Below are positions 23,365 through 32,365 of a DNA stretch of 64,000 nucleotides, piece by piece (the first letter of the stretch is position 1; each line of letters begins with the position of its first letter). The DNA comes from an uncultured Pseudomonadota bacterium (lineage in GTDB: Bacteria; Pseudomonadota; Gammaproteobacteria; Methylococcales; Methylomonadaceae), in contig CAIQDI010000033.1 of NCBI GenBank assembly GCA_903870545.1, positions 124,001 to 188,000 on the forward strand, given 5' to 3'. The translations under genes and the position numbers were made by a program. The notes below the pieces were generated by a model. The model saw only the letters and a list, made by a program, of their open reading frames with translations, searched no databases and had not been told where the DNA came from.

Positions 23365-23742
23365 CTAAAGCCCTTGGTTTGTCAGTAGTCTAATGCCCCA
23401 GAATAAGAATGTATCTAACAGCCAAAGAACTAAACTAACTATTGATACCATTGCAAAAACCAAAAGTGTTGTGCGGGTAGTTTCCTCGCGAGTCGGCCAA
23501 ACAATTTTGCGTACCTCTATCTTTGAATCTAAAATAAATGTGCGTATTGAAATGCCCCGCTCTGTAGTCAGTACTATCGACATTGCCACTAAAAAAGATG
23601 CGAGAAGCCCCGAAACACGATAGATTAACCGTGCATCGAAAAAATAGTAAAATCCTGCAATTCCAAAAATAACAAAGAAGACCGAGAAAACTTGTTTGAC
23701 GACATCAAAAACCTTTAGTGATGTATCTGCTTGCGTATTCAT
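23365..23742 (-). CDS. secE: Preprotein translocase subunit SecE
   Basis: 125 residues from the ATG at 23742, three predicted membrane segments (about residues 15-34, 40-60 and 92-115) and the conserved cytoplasmic amphipathic stretch [17 protein letters not shown]. SecE clamps the SecY channel. The frame stays open 33 codons further upstream, but that would run through tRNA-Trp, so 23742 is chosen even though no strong Shine-Dalgarno precedes it. Confidence 0.93.
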   Translation of the reverse strand: MNTQADTSLKVFDVVKQVFSVFFVIFGIAGFYYFFDARLIYRVSGLLASFLVAMSIVLTTERGISIRTFILDSKIEVRKIVWPTREETTRTTLLVFAMVSIVSLVLWLLDTFLFWGIRLLTNQGL

Positions 23743-23788
23743 AAGGGAGTGCGGTTTGTGAAAGGATGAAATAAATATACGATTTTTC

Positions 23789-23864
23789 TGGCAGGCCAGG
23801 AGGGGATCGAACCCCCAACCAACGGTTTTGGAGACCGCCATTCTACCAATTGAACTACTGACCT
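23789..23864 (-). tRNA. tRNA-Trp (anticodon CCA)
   Basis: 76 bases including an encoded CCA. Acceptor AGGTCAG pairs with CTGGCCT (one G-U pair), the anticodon loop reads CTCCAAA, and the T arm GGGGGTTCGATCCCC is perfect. It stands directly before secE and is probably the first unit of the secE-nusG transcript. Confidence 0.97.
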
Positions 23865-24058
23865 AAAAATACAGAAAAACTCGTCATTAAGACTTTATTA
23901 AAGAGCTAGCATTACAAAAAACGTAAAAAATCACTCTATCATAATAAACAATTGGCGTTGTATTATCTTGAATACACTAGCTACACTAAACATTCTGTGT
24001 ATTATTGTATTTTATTAAATACATCTAGCAAAAAAGACAAACACGATTCAGTTTATTT
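23865..24058 (-). promoter_or_regulatory. tRNA-Thr to tRNA-Trp interval with candidate promoter
   Basis: 194 AT-rich bases without a gene. In many gammaproteobacteria this slot carries a second tuf gene; no tuf remnant is visible here. A candidate minus-strand promoter is TTGCTA (24026-24031), 16 bases, TACAAT (24004-24009), which would drive tRNA-Trp, secE and nusG. The short plus-strand frame crossing this interval and the tRNA-Thr gene is not a gene. Confidence 0.35.
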
Positions 24059-24134
24059 TGGAGCTCATAACCGGATTCGAACCGGTGACCTCTTCCTTAC
24101 CAAGGAAGTACTCTACCAACTGAGCTATATGAGC
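24059..24134 (-). tRNA. tRNA-Thr (anticodon GGT)
   Basis: 76 bases with encoded CCA. Acceptor GCTCATA pairs with TATGAGC, the anticodon loop is TTGGTAA, and the T arm CCGGTTCGAATCCGG is perfect. Last of the Tyr-Gly-Thr trio. Confidence 0.97.
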
Positions 24135-24140
24135 CTTTTT

Positions 24141-24214
24141 TGGAGCGGGTGATGGGAATCGAACCCACGCAATCAGCTTGGAAGGCTGGAGTTCTACCAT
24201 TGAACTACACCCGC
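24141..24214 (-). tRNA. tRNA-Gly (anticodon TCC)
   Basis: 74 bases with encoded CCA. Acceptor GCGGGTG pairs with CACCCGC, the anticodon loop is CTTCCAA and the T loop GTTCGATTC is standard. Six bases separate it from tRNA-Thr. Confidence 0.97.
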
Positions 24215-24223
24215 TGAATTATT

Positions 24224-24308
24224 TGGTGGAGGGGGGAGGATTCGAACCTCCGAAGGTAGAACCGGCAGATTTACAGTCTGATCCCTTTGGCCGCTCGGGA
24301 ACCCCTCC
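24224..24308 (-). tRNA. tRNA-Tyr (anticodon GTA)
   Basis: 85 bases with a long variable arm, as expected for bacterial tRNA-Tyr, and encoded CCA. Acceptor GGAGGGG pairs with CCCCTCC and the anticodon loop contains GTA. First of the trio; a strong promoter lies 14-42 bases upstream. Confidence 0.97.
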
Positions 24309-24321
24309 TTAACATTCGCTA

Positions 24322-24350
24322 ATTATGTTTTACAAATACAACTTTGTCAA
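24322..24350 (-). promoter_or_regulatory. sigma-70-type promoter of the tRNA-Tyr-Gly-Thr unit
   Basis: On the minus strand a consensus TTGACA (24345-24350) is followed after exactly 17 bases by CATAAT (24322-24327), one mismatch from consensus. It is placed just behind the pth stop codon and 14 bases from the tRNA-Tyr 5' end. This is the best promoter match found in the window. Confidence 0.75.
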
Positions 24351-24357
24351 TAGTTAA

Positions 24358-24921
24358 CTATGTTTTTATATTCAATTCATTCATCGCTTTTAAAATATCA
24401 CCTAAAACCATGTCCGAAATACAGAAACTAACCGCTCTAAACGTCGCGTAAATTTGTTCATTTTCAATTTTATTTGGTTCGGATAGTACGTAATTAGAAA
24501 CCTGGTGACTTAAACCTGGACGATCAATACCTATACGTAACCTATAAAAATCACTACTACCCAAATGAGCAATTATATCCCTTAGCCCATTATGTCCAGC
24601 ATGACCACCGCCTTTTTTTAGCTTCACTACACCCGTCTTAAAATCTAATTCGTCGTGTATAACTAAAATCTCGCCAGGATCTATCTTGTGGTAACGCGCT
24701 AAATTGCCAACAGCCTGCCCACTTCGATTCATAAATGCCATAGGCTTAAGCAATCGAACTGAAGTGTTTTCAATAGTCACCAAGGCTGTTTGACCATTAA
24801 AACGTGATTCATTAAGCCATGAACCAGAAAATAAATAGTCTAAAAATAAAAACCCAGCATTATGCCGGGTTTTTTCGTACTGCTGACCTGGATTTCCCAG
24901 ACCAACGATTAACTTAATCAC
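24358..24921 (-). CDS. pth: Peptidyl-tRNA hydrolase
   Basis: 187 residues. Frees tRNA from peptidyl-tRNA that drops off ribosomes. The active-site Asn10 and His20 lie in GLGNPGQQYEKTRHNAGF, the FMNRSGQAV and VIHDELDFKTG (Asp) motifs follow, and KKGGGHAGHNGLRDI is intact. It follows rplY by eight bases, the common gammaproteobacterial prs-rplY-pth order. Confidence 0.96.
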   Translation of the reverse strand: MIKLIVGLGNPGQQYEKTRHNAGFLFLDYLFSGSWLNESRFNGQTALVTIENTSVRLLKPMAFMNRSGQAVGNLARYHKIDPGEILVIHDELDFKTGVVKLKKGGGHAGHNGLRDIIAHLGSSDFYRLRIGIDRPGLSHQVSNYVLSEPNKIENEQIYATFRAVSFCISDMVLGDILKAMNELNIKT

Positions 24922-24929
24922 AATTGAGA

Positions 24930-25520
24930 CTACGCTTCAACGGGGACTTTAGGTGCTTGCATAGAAACTACAGGCAAATCATGATCTGTACCATGCGTCA
25001 ATTCAACAATTTGCACACCGACTGGCAATTTAATTTCTGACAAATGAATCGAGTGACCTACATCAAGATTCGCTAAATCTACAGCAATAAAATCTGGTAA
25101 TGACGCTGGTAAGCACAAAACCTCAACATCAGTCATTGTGTGTGTCGCTACACCGCCTTTTTTACCGCCCGTGCCAGTGTGTTCGTTGATAAAATGCAAT
25201 GGGACGTGAACCTTAATACGGTCTGCTAGGTTAATACGCAGAAAATCAAGATGCAAAACTCTTGGTTTTGCAGGATGACGTTGTAAACCTTTTAAGATTG
25301 CTTTTTCAGTTTGCCCATCAATGGTCAAATCAAGAATATGCGAATAAACTTCCTGATGTGCGAGGTGCTTTAATACTTCATTATGACTTAATGACAGCAT
25401 TTGGGGTTCACCATGACCATAAATTACAGCAGGTACACGACCGGCACGGCGAATTCTTCTCGCTTCAGATTTACCCGACTCTGCACGATGCTCTGCAACA
25501 AATTCAAATACATTAGACAT
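24930..25520 (-). CDS. rplY: 50S ribosomal protein L25 (CTC/TL5 form)
   Basis: 196 residues, the two-domain general-stress CTC form rather than the short 94-residue enterobacterial L25. The N-terminal 5S-rRNA-binding domain contains GKSEARRIRRAGRVPAVIYG and the C-terminal TL5 domain contains LCLPASLPDFIAVDLANLDVG. It ends in a short variable tail. Located between prs (37 bases upstream) and pth. Confidence 0.95.
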   Translation of the reverse strand: MSNVFEFVAEHRAESGKSEARRIRRAGRVPAVIYGHGEPQMLSLSHNEVLKHLAHQEVYSHILDLTIDGQTEKAILKGLQRHPAKPRVLHLDFLRINLADRIKVHVPLHFINEHTGTGGKKGGVATHTMTDVEVLCLPASLPDFIAVDLANLDVGHSIHLSEIKLPVGVQIVELTHGTDHDLPVVSMQAPKVPVEA

Positions 25521-25557
25521 TTCAATTACCTTGTGCTTTTAGCACTTTATTAAATTT

Positions 25558-26511
25558 TTAATCTACATACATCGAACTGACAGATTCGCCAGCCGAAATG
25601 CGCCTGATTGTTTCCGCAAGCATTTCTGCCACGCTTAACTGTCGGATTCGACCCAATTTACTAGCCTCAAAGCTGAGTGGTATCGTATCCGTGACAACCA
25701 ACTCATCAAGTTCCGAATGGCTTAAATTAGCTAAAGCGGCTCCTGATAAAACAGCATGCGTACAATACGCAACTACTTTAATTGCCCCATGCTTCTTTAA
25801 TGCGCTAGCTGCATGACAAAGCGTGCCAGCAGTATCAACCAAATCATCAACTAGAATGCATGTACGACCTGAAACATCACCTATGATATGCATTACTTCG
25901 GAAACATTCGCTTTGGGGCGACGCTTATCGATAATCGCTAAATCTGCATCACCTAAGCGTTTAGCCAATGCTCTAGCACGAACAACTCCACCTACATCAG
26001 GCGAAACGACAATCAAATTTTTATGTTGCTGCCGCCAGATATCACCAAGCAAAAGTGGTGACGAATAAACATTATCAACGGGAATATCAAAAAAACCTTG
26101 AATTTGATCAGCATGTAGATCGATAGTCAATACGCTATTTGCGCCGGCTTGCTCAATCATTTTAGCAACTAATTTAGCACTGATTGAAACGCGTGCCGAG
26201 CGAGTACGGCGATCCTGCCTTGCATAACCGTAATAAGGCATCACAGCTGTTATTTTTGCAGCCGAAGCGCGTTTTAGCGCGTCAATCATGACAAGCAGCT
26301 CCATTAAATTTTCGTTTGTAGGAGAGCATGTTGGCTGAATAACAAAGATTTCTTTACCTCTTACATTCTCTTCGACTTCAAACGCAATTTCGCCATCACT
26401 AAATCTACCAAGAGTGGCCATTCCGAGACGCATATTTAGTTTTTTTACTATGCCTTCAGATAAAGCTGGGTTAGCATTTCCAGAAAACACCATAAGGTTG
26501 GTGTCGCTCAT
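25558..26511 (-). CDS. prs: Ribose-phosphate pyrophosphokinase
   Basis: 317 residues. Makes PRPP from ribose 5-phosphate and ATP for nucleotide, histidine and tryptophan synthesis. The PRPP-binding loop [18 protein letters not shown], the flexible loop [19 protein letters not shown] and [20 protein letters not shown] are conserved. The chosen start gives [19 protein letters not shown]. It is directly behind tRNA-Gln (40 bases), so it may share its promoter. Confidence 0.97.
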   Translation of the reverse strand: MSDTNLMVFSGNANPALSEGIVKKLNMRLGMATLGRFSDGEIAFEVEENVRGKEIFVIQPTCSPTNENLMELLVMIDALKRASAAKITAVMPYYGYARQDRRTRSARVSISAKLVAKMIEQAGANSVLTIDLHADQIQGFFDIPVDNVYSSPLLLGDIWRQQHKNLIVVSPDVGGVVRARALAKRLGDADLAIIDKRRPKANVSEVMHIIGDVSGRTCILVDDLVDTAGTLCHAASALKKHGAIKVVAYCTHAVLSGAALANLSHSELDELVVTDTIPLSFEASKLGRIRQLSVAEMLAETIRRISAGESVSSMYVD

Positions 26512-26551
26512 TCAAACACTCCATGAATGCATTAAGCGTAGTATTAGATGT

Positions 26552-26626
26552 TGGCTGGGTCGCAAGGATTCGAACCTTGGTATGCGGAGATCAAAACCCC
26601 GTGCCTTACCGCTTGGCGACGACCCA
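26552..26626 (-). tRNA. tRNA-Gln (anticodon TTG)
   Basis: 75 bases with encoded CCA. Acceptor TGGGTCG pairs with CGACCCA, the anticodon loop TTTTGAT contains TTG, and the T arm CAAGGTTCGAATCCTTG is perfect. It sits between ispE and prs, as in Pseudomonas and many other gammaproteobacteria. Confidence 0.97.
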
Positions 26627-26646
26627 ATTTTAGTGTTGCAACTACA

Positions 26647-26652
26647 ATTATA
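26647..26652 (-). promoter_or_regulatory. -10 element upstream of tRNA-Gln
   Basis: A consensus TATAAT lies 21-26 bases before the tRNA-Gln 5' end, in the gap behind ispE. The -35 region at the right distance (CCTTAT) is poor, so promoter strength is uncertain. Transcription could also simply continue from ispE. Confidence 0.4.
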
Positions 26653-26661
26653 TAACAATAG

Positions 26662-27513
26662 TTAAGCAAATAAGGGTGATTTGTTACTACTTTTGGTGAG
26701 ATAGGTTTGCCACTTGTCCTTAAGTGTAAGCTCTGCCTCAATGGCAAGATTTTCAGAGTTGAACAACGCAAAAACACATGCACCTGTTCCTGTTAACCTT
26801 GCTTCAGAAAAAGCACTTAAATCACATAACGCTTTTTCAATTGCTTCATAATGCTTACAAACCACGCTAAGACAGTCATTAACTACCTGTCCTGCGTTGA
26901 ATTCGTCTATTGTTATCGATTTGCTATTTCGTGTCAAATCATTAGCTGAAAAAATTTTTTTTGTGTTCACATGGCAATCCGGCTTTAAAATTAAAACCCA
27001 TTGTTCTTTAAGGCTTATTTTCGATAATTTCTCACCCACACCCTCTGCCCAAGCTGCATATCCAAATATAAATACCGGCACGTCTGCACCCAAAAAAAGC
27101 CCTAACTCCATCAGTTTTCGTTGCGATAACCGCGAATTCCACAACGAATTTAAAACCACCAACGTGGTCGCGGCATCAGAACTTCCGCCACCCAGACCGC
27201 CACCCATCGGCAAATTTTTTTCTAACTGAATTCGTACTCCACCCGAATAACCTGTTTCTCTTTTTAATAATTTCGCGGCTTTAATAATCAAATTATTATC
27301 ATTTTCAACGCCAGAAATAGCGTTTTCCAGTATGATTTCGCCCGAATCATTCGGCAAAAACGTCATCCAATCGCATAATTCAACAAACTGAAACACCGTT
27401 TGTAATAAGTGATAACCGTCTTCGCGCTGCCCAATAATTCGTAACATCAAATTCAATTTTGCTGGCGCAGGATAACGTACGCCCCACTCAAAAACTTTAT
27501 TTTCGTTTGTCAT
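26662..27513 (-). CDS. ispE: 4-diphosphocytidyl-2-C-methyl-D-erythritol kinase
   Basis: 283 residues, GHMP kinase of the MEP isoprenoid pathway, phosphorylating CDP-methylerythritol. The N-terminal YPAPAKLNLMLRIIGQREDG and the glycine-rich ATP loop LPMGGGLGGGSSDAA are diagnostic; LTGTGACVFALF is the third GHMP motif. The start at 27513 overlaps the lolB end by 17 bases, consistent with an lolB-ispE operon. Isoprenoid supply also feeds hopanoids and quinones. Confidence 0.96.
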   Translation of the reverse strand: MTNENKVFEWGVRYPAPAKLNLMLRIIGQREDGYHLLQTVFQFVELCDWMTFLPNDSGEIILENAISGVENDNNLIIKAAKLLKRETGYSGGVRIQLEKNLPMGGGLGGGSSDAATTLVVLNSLWNSRLSQRKLMELGLFLGADVPVFIFGYAAWAEGVGEKLSKISLKEQWVLILKPDCHVNTKKIFSANDLTRNSKSITIDEFNAGQVVNDCLSVVCKHYEAIEKALCDLSAFSEARLTGTGACVFALFNSENLAIEAELTLKDKWQTYLTKSSNKSPLFA

Positions 27514-28078
27514 CTAACGTCCACTGATCAATAAAAAGTTTTAGTTTCACAGAATCATTAGTCACCGTCATATTGCGCGGCAAAACGTAATTATTCACTG
27601 ACTGCATTGTTTTATATTGATTATTCCAACCAGCTTGCTCAAAACCATTTTCAATCGCACTAACTGCTTGCGATTTTTCCGGAATTCCCACCACCCAATA
27701 ACGCAATGATTTCACTGGCACAAATAACCCGACTTGTTGATTGATAAATTCTTCTGGATTGGTCGATGTTTTTACATCACCACCACCGCGATCAATACTC
27801 ACACCAACCGAATTTAATTGAATTGTCACCGCACCCTGCCCTAATGGTCCCGATAATTTAATCAAATCTTCTTCGGGCGAATGCTCCCAATTGATACTCG
27901 CCTGCGCGACATCACTTTTACTCACTATCGCAATGCGTCCATCAAATGCCCAACGCGGCAAGTCATACAATTCACTTTGTGCGCTAGTCGGTTTGTACGC
28001 TATTTCTTCAGGTGTCGTTGTCATCAAAGAACACGCTGGCGATAACAAAATTCCGACTAATAACAGCGTTTTTTTCAT
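27497..28078 (-). CDS. lolB: Outer-membrane lipoprotein insertion factor LolB
   Basis: 193 residues. The signal peptide ends in a lipobox LSPAC with Cys16, as expected because LolB is itself an outer-membrane lipoprotein that receives lipoproteins from LolA. W-F-D-GRIAIVSKSDVAQASINW is the LolB beta-sheet start. It lies immediately after the TPR lipoprotein gene, with no gap, and before ispE. Confidence 0.9.
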   Translation of the reverse strand: MKKTLLLVGILLSPACSLMTTTPEEIAYKPTSAQSELYDLPRWAFDGRIAIVSKSDVAQASINWEHSPEEDLIKLSGPLGQGAVTIQLNSVGVSIDRGGGDVKTSTNPEEFINQQVGLFVPVKSLRYWVVGIPEKSQAVSAIENGFEQAGWNNQYKTMQSVNNYVLPRNMTVTNDSVKLKLFIDQWTLDDKRK

Positions 28079-29848
28079 TTAGTCACCACCCAAAAAACGT
28101 TTTTTGAAATCCAGCAAATCGGTGTCTTCCGGCGCAATTTTCAATGCACCTTCAAAAAACTTTTGCGCGTCTTCTTTCTTATTCATCGCCCAAAGAACTT
28201 CACACAAATGCGCGGCAATTTCACCACTATTTTGTTTTTCATACGCTGACTGTAAATATTTCAAGGCTTGCGAATGATTGCCCAATTTAAATTGTAACCA
28301 ACCAAAACTGTCCATAATCGCCGGTTCATTCGGTTGTAATTTAATTGCACGTTGCAGGTATTTTTCCGCTTCGTGATAACGCTTTGCATCATTCAACAGC
28401 GTGTAACCCAACGCATTCAAGGCTTCAGCATCATTCGGTTGTTTAGCGAGAATCTTTTTTAAGTCCGATTCTAATACATCCAATTTTCCTAAATGCTCGG
28501 CAATTAACGCACGGGTATAAAGCAAATCTTTTTCATCTGGTGATTGCAATAACATTTCACTTAATAAACTAAACGCTTTATCGTATTGATTTTGTTGGTT
28601 ATATAATCCGGCTTGCATTAAAACTAGCCGCAATTTTTGTTGCGGATATTTTTTCACTAACGTTTCTAAACGTACTTCAACCTCATCGTATTTACGTTCT
28701 TTTGCCAACAAGTTAATCGCCGAAATACCTGCGTCCAACGCAAAGGTGTTGTCGGTCACTTTATCAAATAACGCGATAGCCGCCACAACATTGTTCCGTT
28801 TTTCTTCTATTTTTCCCAGATAAAAATTTGCCTGAGATGTCCATTCTGCTTGTTCTGCCAGCGTTTTTAAAATCGTTTCTGCGTTACTTTCACGATTCAA
28901 CTGCAAATTGATTAACGCCAATGCAATATAATTTTCACCATCCTTCGGCATTTGCGTAATTAACGCCTGATACAGCTCCGCCGCAGGTTCATATTCCGCT
29001 GTTTTAATGAGTGTTTGTGCGAGTAATTTTTTAAATACCGGATTATTAGCATATTTCAAAATTGCTGCATTTAACAACATTTTGGCACGCCCTAAATCAT
29101 TTGCCATCACCGCCAATTGCGCCTGAATCACCAACGGATGCTCCCAATTAGGTTGCAACGCCAACGCTTGCTCAATTTTCTTTTCAGCCTGAACATTATT
29201 TTTCATTTGCATCGACAACAACGACTGTACAAAATAAATGACTGGTTTATTGCTTGTCGTTTTAGTCGCTAACGCTTCCAGCGTATCGTAAACAAATTTT
29301 TCTTTGCCTTCTTTTTGTAAAATACTACTCAGTTCCAGTAACGCATTTTCAAAATCGTCAGATTCCGTGGTCAATAACGCATTTAACGCTTTAACGGCAG
29401 CGGTTTTATCGTGTCCACGCAACGCAGACAATGCCGCCAATTTTCGTGCGGTTACGTTTTTAGGTTCTTGATTTACCCATGCCGACACTGCGTCATTCGT
29501 TTTGCGCGAATCTTTAATTTGTAACGCTAATTTTGCTGCTTGCTCTGCAAATTTTGGATCGTGAACCCGTTTGGTGAGTTCCATATATGCTTCATACGCC
29601 AAACCATACTGCTGACGCTGCGTCGCTAATTCTGCTGCTAAAAGCAAATACATCACATCCGGATCAATGGCAGTTTTCGCTGCAAGCGGCGGCAATTCAG
29701 ATGCAGCAGATTTATTCGCCGTCGATTCTGGGCTTGGCGAAGTAACCGCTGGTATCACGGCTTCAGATGATGTTATTTTTTCAGATTCAATGGCGCAACT
29801 GCCTAATAAGATAACGCTGATAAAAGATAAAAATGGTAGCTTTAACAC
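28079..29848 (-). CDS. TPR-repeat lipoprotein upstream of lolB
   Basis: 589 residues. A signal peptide with lipobox LLGSC (Cys18) is followed by a low-complexity Ser/Pro/Glu linker to about residue 60 and then many tetratricopeptide repeats to the end, the clearest being AEALNALGYTLLNDAKRYHEAEKYLQRAI and EPAIMDSFGWLQFKLGNHSQA (broken here for length). The family is regularly found between hemA and lolB in gammaproteobacteria, and its exact role is not established. A periplasmic scaffold for envelope assembly is inferred. Confidence 0.8.
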   Translation of the reverse strand: MLKLPFLSFISVILLGSCAIESEKITSSEAVIPAVTSPSPESTANKSAASELPPLAAKTAIDPDVMYLLLAAELATQRQQYGLAYEAYMELTKRVHDPKFAEQAAKLALQIKDSRKTNDAVSAWVNQEPKNVTARKLAALSALRGHDKTAAVKALNALLTTESDDFENALLELSSILQKEGKEKFVYDTLEALATKTTSNKPVIYFVQSLLSMQMKNNVQAEKKIEQALALQPNWEHPLVIQAQLAVMANDLGRAKMLLNAAILKYANNPVFKKLLAQTLIKTAEYEPAAELYQALITQMPKDGENYIALALINLQLNRESNAETILKTLAEQAEWTSQANFYLGKIEEKRNNVVAAIALFDKVTDNTFALDAGISAINLLAKERKYDEVEVRLETLVKKYPQQKLRLVLMQAGLYNQQNQYDKAFSLLSEMLLQSPDEKDLLYTRALIAEHLGKLDVLESDLKKILAKQPNDAEALNALGYTLLNDAKRYHEAEKYLQRAIKLQPNEPAIMDSFGWLQFKLGNHSQALKYLQSAYEKQNSGEIAAHLCEVLWAMNKKEDAQKFFEGALKIAPEDTDLLDFKKRFLGGD

Positions 29849-30054
29849 GCTTGTTCCTAGTTTGTGACGGAATTAAATTTATTTATAGCGTAGCAGAAAA
29901 CGCGCCTAAATTAGAACGCTGATTTTTTACAGTTGGATAACTCGGCTATATTTCTTAGAATAGCACAATCATACAGACGTTAAAGCCTAAGGTAAAAAGC
30001 ATCTCGCCCACTGACTGGGGTCTTTAATTTTTTTTCATCTACAACGAAATTCGA
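29849..30054. promoter_or_regulatory. divergent promoter region between the TPR lipoprotein gene and hemA
   Basis: 206 bases. Plus strand, for hemA: TTGGAT (29933-29938), 17 bases, TAGAAT (29956-29961). Minus strand, for the lipoprotein-lolB-ispE unit: TTTAGG (29905-29910), 17 bases, TATAAA (29882-29887). The two promoters stand back to back and about 20 bases apart. The hemA transcript would have a roughly 85-base leader with no clear Shine-Dalgarno. Confidence 0.5.
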
Positions 30055-31311
30055 ATGACACTTCTTGCCCTTGGTATCAATTACAACACTGCGCCCGTCG
30101 CTATTCGTGAACGATTGGCGTTTTCTGCGGATAAGCTACCGGATGCGTTGCAAGATTTGCTGCGATTGAGTGAAATCAATGAAGCGGCGATTTTATCAAC
30201 CTGCAATCGCACCGAATTTTATTGCACTACCCAATCAACGAATCAAAATGTGTTAGTTGATTGGATTGCTCAGAATGGCAAATTTTCCCCGCAAGATTTA
30301 ATGCCGTATTTATATTCTCACACCGACGGCGCAGCGGTTCGACACATGTTTCGTGTCGCGTGTGGTTTAGATTCGATGATTTTAGGCGAACCGCAAATTT
30401 TAGGGCAAATGAAAACCGCTTATCAAACCGCGTGCGATGCCGGAACAATCGGGAAATTATTGGGGAAATTATTTCAGCACACCTTCACCGCTGCAAAAAA
30501 AGTCCGTACCGATACCGCAATTGGCTCAAGTCCAGTTTCGGTTGCCTTCGCAGCGGTACAATTGGCACAACAAATTTTCGACAAACTTAGCGAGCAAACC
30601 GCCTTGTTAATTGGCGCAGGCGAAACGATTGAATTGACCGCTCGCCATTTAAGTCAGCAAGGTATCGGGCGCATTATTATTGCTAATCGAACATTTGAAA
30701 AAGCTCACACGCTTGCCGCACAATTTAACGGTTACGCGATTAGTTTGGCAGAAATTCCCAATCATTTAGCCGAAGCCGACATTGTGATTTCCTCAACCGG
30801 TAGTCAATTGCCCATTTTAGGCAAAGGCAGTGTTGAAAGTGCGTTAAAAAAACGTAAACGTAAACCCATGTTTATGGTTGATTTAGCCGTGCCGCGTGAC
30901 ATTGAAGCCGAAGTCGAACAATTAGCGGATGTGTATTTATACACCGTCGATGATTTGCAGTACACGATTGAACAAAACATGAATTCGCGTCGTCAAGCCG
31001 CTGAACAAGCTGAAGAAATTATTGATACGCAAGTCGATTATTTTCTCGCGTGGTTACGCGCTCAAAGCGCACAAACACTGATTAAAGATTACCGCTCACA
31101 AGCTGAATTATTTCGTGATGATGCGTTGCAAAAAGCCTTAACGTCGCTTAATAACGGACTGCCCGCTGAAATTGCCTTGCAACGTTTAGCGTACACATTA
31201 ACCAATAAATTGATTCATACGCCTAGCACGCAAATTCGCGTCGCAGCAGAAAATGAACGCCACGATTTATTGTCAGCCGCATTAGAAATTTTTCAACTAA
31301 ATCCGTCTTAA
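30055..31311 (+). CDS. hemA: Glutamyl-tRNA reductase
   Basis: 418 residues. First enzyme of tetrapyrrole synthesis by the C5 route: reduces Glu-tRNA(Glu) to glutamate-1-semialdehyde. Catalytic Cys50 lies in ILSTCNRTEFY, and VACGLDSMILGEPQILGQ, the NADPH-binding LIGAGETIELTARHL and the C-terminal dimerisation helix are present. It is divergent from the lolB unit, as in other gammaproteobacteria, but prfA and prmC, its common followers, are absent. Confidence 0.96.
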   Translation: MTLLALGINYNTAPVAIRERLAFSADKLPDALQDLLRLSEINEAAILSTCNRTEFYCTTQSTNQNVLVDWIAQNGKFSPQDLMPYLYSHTDGAAVRHMFRVACGLDSMILGEPQILGQMKTAYQTACDAGTIGKLLGKLFQHTFTAAKKVRTDTAIGSSPVSVAFAAVQLAQQIFDKLSEQTALLIGAGETIELTARHLSQQGIGRIIIANRTFEKAHTLAAQFNGYAISLAEIPNHLAEADIVISSTGSQLPILGKGSVESALKKRKRKPMFMVDLAVPRDIEAEVEQLADVYLYTVDDLQYTIEQNMNSRRQAAEQAEEIIDTQVDYFLAWLRAQSAQTLIKDYRSQAELFRDDALQKALTSLNNGLPAEIALQRLAYTLTNKLIHTPSTQIRVAAENERHDLLSAALEIFQLNPS

Positions 31312-31326
31312 TCGCGCCAACTCGCT

Positions 31327-31373
31327 AATTTTTCAAACTTTAATTTGAAAAATTATAAAAGCGAATTTATAGA
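31327..31373 (+). promoter_or_regulatory. inverted repeat and promoter behind hemA / before qmcA
   Basis: An 11-base AT-rich inverted repeat AATTTTTCAAA / TTTGAAAAATT (31327-31354, six-base loop) lies 15 bases behind hemA; no U-tract follows, so termination is doubtful. Its right arm contains a -35 box TTGAAA (31345-31350), followed after 17 bases by TATAGA (31368-31373), a fair promoter for the next two genes. The repeat could be an operator overlapping that promoter. Confidence 0.45.
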
Positions 31374-31456
31374 AAATATGGGCTATGATGCAAACGAGGT
31401 AAAAGCTATATAAACGCCCATTATTGTCGTCACAATCCAAAGAGAGGTAACACGTC

Positions 31457-32365
31457 ATGAGTACATTTTTTATCATTTTTTGTATTTTTGCAGTTGTGTT
31501 GGTCTACATGAGCGTCAAATCTGTTCCACAAGGCATGGAATATACGGTTGAGCGTTTTGGACGATACACCAATACGTTAACACCAGGCTTAAATATCATT
31601 ACTCCCGTTATCGACCGAATTGGTCAGCGAATGATTATGATGGAACAAGTGATGGATGTGCCGTCACAAGAAGTCATTACCAAAGACAATGCAATGGTGA
31701 CGGTAGATGGCGTGGTATTTTATCAAGTCATGGATGCGCCGAAAGCCGCTTATGAAGTCAGTAAACTAGATTGGGCAATTTTAAATCTAGTAATGACCAA
31801 CATTCGTACCGTTATGGGTTCGATGGATTTGGACGAATTGCTGTCGCGACGGGACGACATCAACGCCCGTTTGTTGTTAGTGGTCGATGATGCAACAACG
31901 CCGTGGGGCATTAAAGTGACGCGAATTGAAATTAAAGATATTGCGCCGCCGAAAGATTTAGTTGAAGCAATGGGGAGGCAAATGAAGGCGGAACGTTTAA
32001 AACGCGCGTCTATTCTTGAGGCGGAAGGTTTGCGTCAATCCGAAATTTTACGCGCTGAAGGCGCACAACAAGCCGCTATTTTAGAAGCAGAAGGACGAAA
32101 AGAAGCCTCTTATCGTGATGCTGATGCACGCGAACGTTTGGCACAAGCGGAAGCAAAAGCGGTTCAAGTTGTTTCAGAAGCCATTGCAAAAGGCGATATT
32201 CAAGCCATCAATTATTTTGTCGCTCAAAAATATGTTGAATCACTAAAGCAAATAGCTGCGTCAAACAACAGCAAACTGATTTTTATGCCACTTGAATCGT
32301 CTAGCATTATCGGCGCATTAGGCGGCATTGCCGAACTCACTAAAGAAGCGTTGAGTAAAAAATGA
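31457..32365 (+). CDS. qmcA: SPFH/band-7 membrane protease-associated protein (QmcA-like)
   Basis: 302 residues. One N-terminal membrane segment (residues 3-20) is followed by the SPFH/stomatin domain (VPQGMEYTVERFGRYTNTL onward) and a long Ala/Glu-rich coiled coil (about 170-245). Such proteins form membrane microdomain rings, and in E. coli QmcA interacts with FtsH. The Shine-Dalgarno AGAGAGG lies nine bases upstream. It overlaps the NfeD-like gene by four bases, the classic SPFH-NfeD pair. Confidence 0.88.
   Translation: MSTFFIIFCIFAVVLVYMSVKSVPQGMEYTVERFGRYTNTLTPGLNIITPVIDRIGQRMIMMEQVMDVPSQEVITKDNAMVTVDGVVFYQVMDAPKAAYEVSKLDWAILNLVMTNIRTVMGSMDLDELLSRRDDINARLLLVVDDATTPWGIKVTRIEIKDIAPPKDLVEAMGRQMKAERLKRASILEAEGLRQSEILRAEGAQQAAILEAEGRKEASYRDADARERLAQAEAKAVQVVSEAIAKGDIQAINYFVAQKYVESLKQIAASNNSKLIFMPLESSSIIGALGGIAELTKEALSKK

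Noticed and set aside
23743-23841. 33-codon N-terminal extension of SecE
   Set aside because: It would be translated from the tRNA-Trp gene; the shorter start fits the family length.
23952-24152. Plus-strand frame of 66 codons across the tRNA interval
   Set aside because: It runs through tRNA-Thr in antisense, has no ribosome site and no family features.
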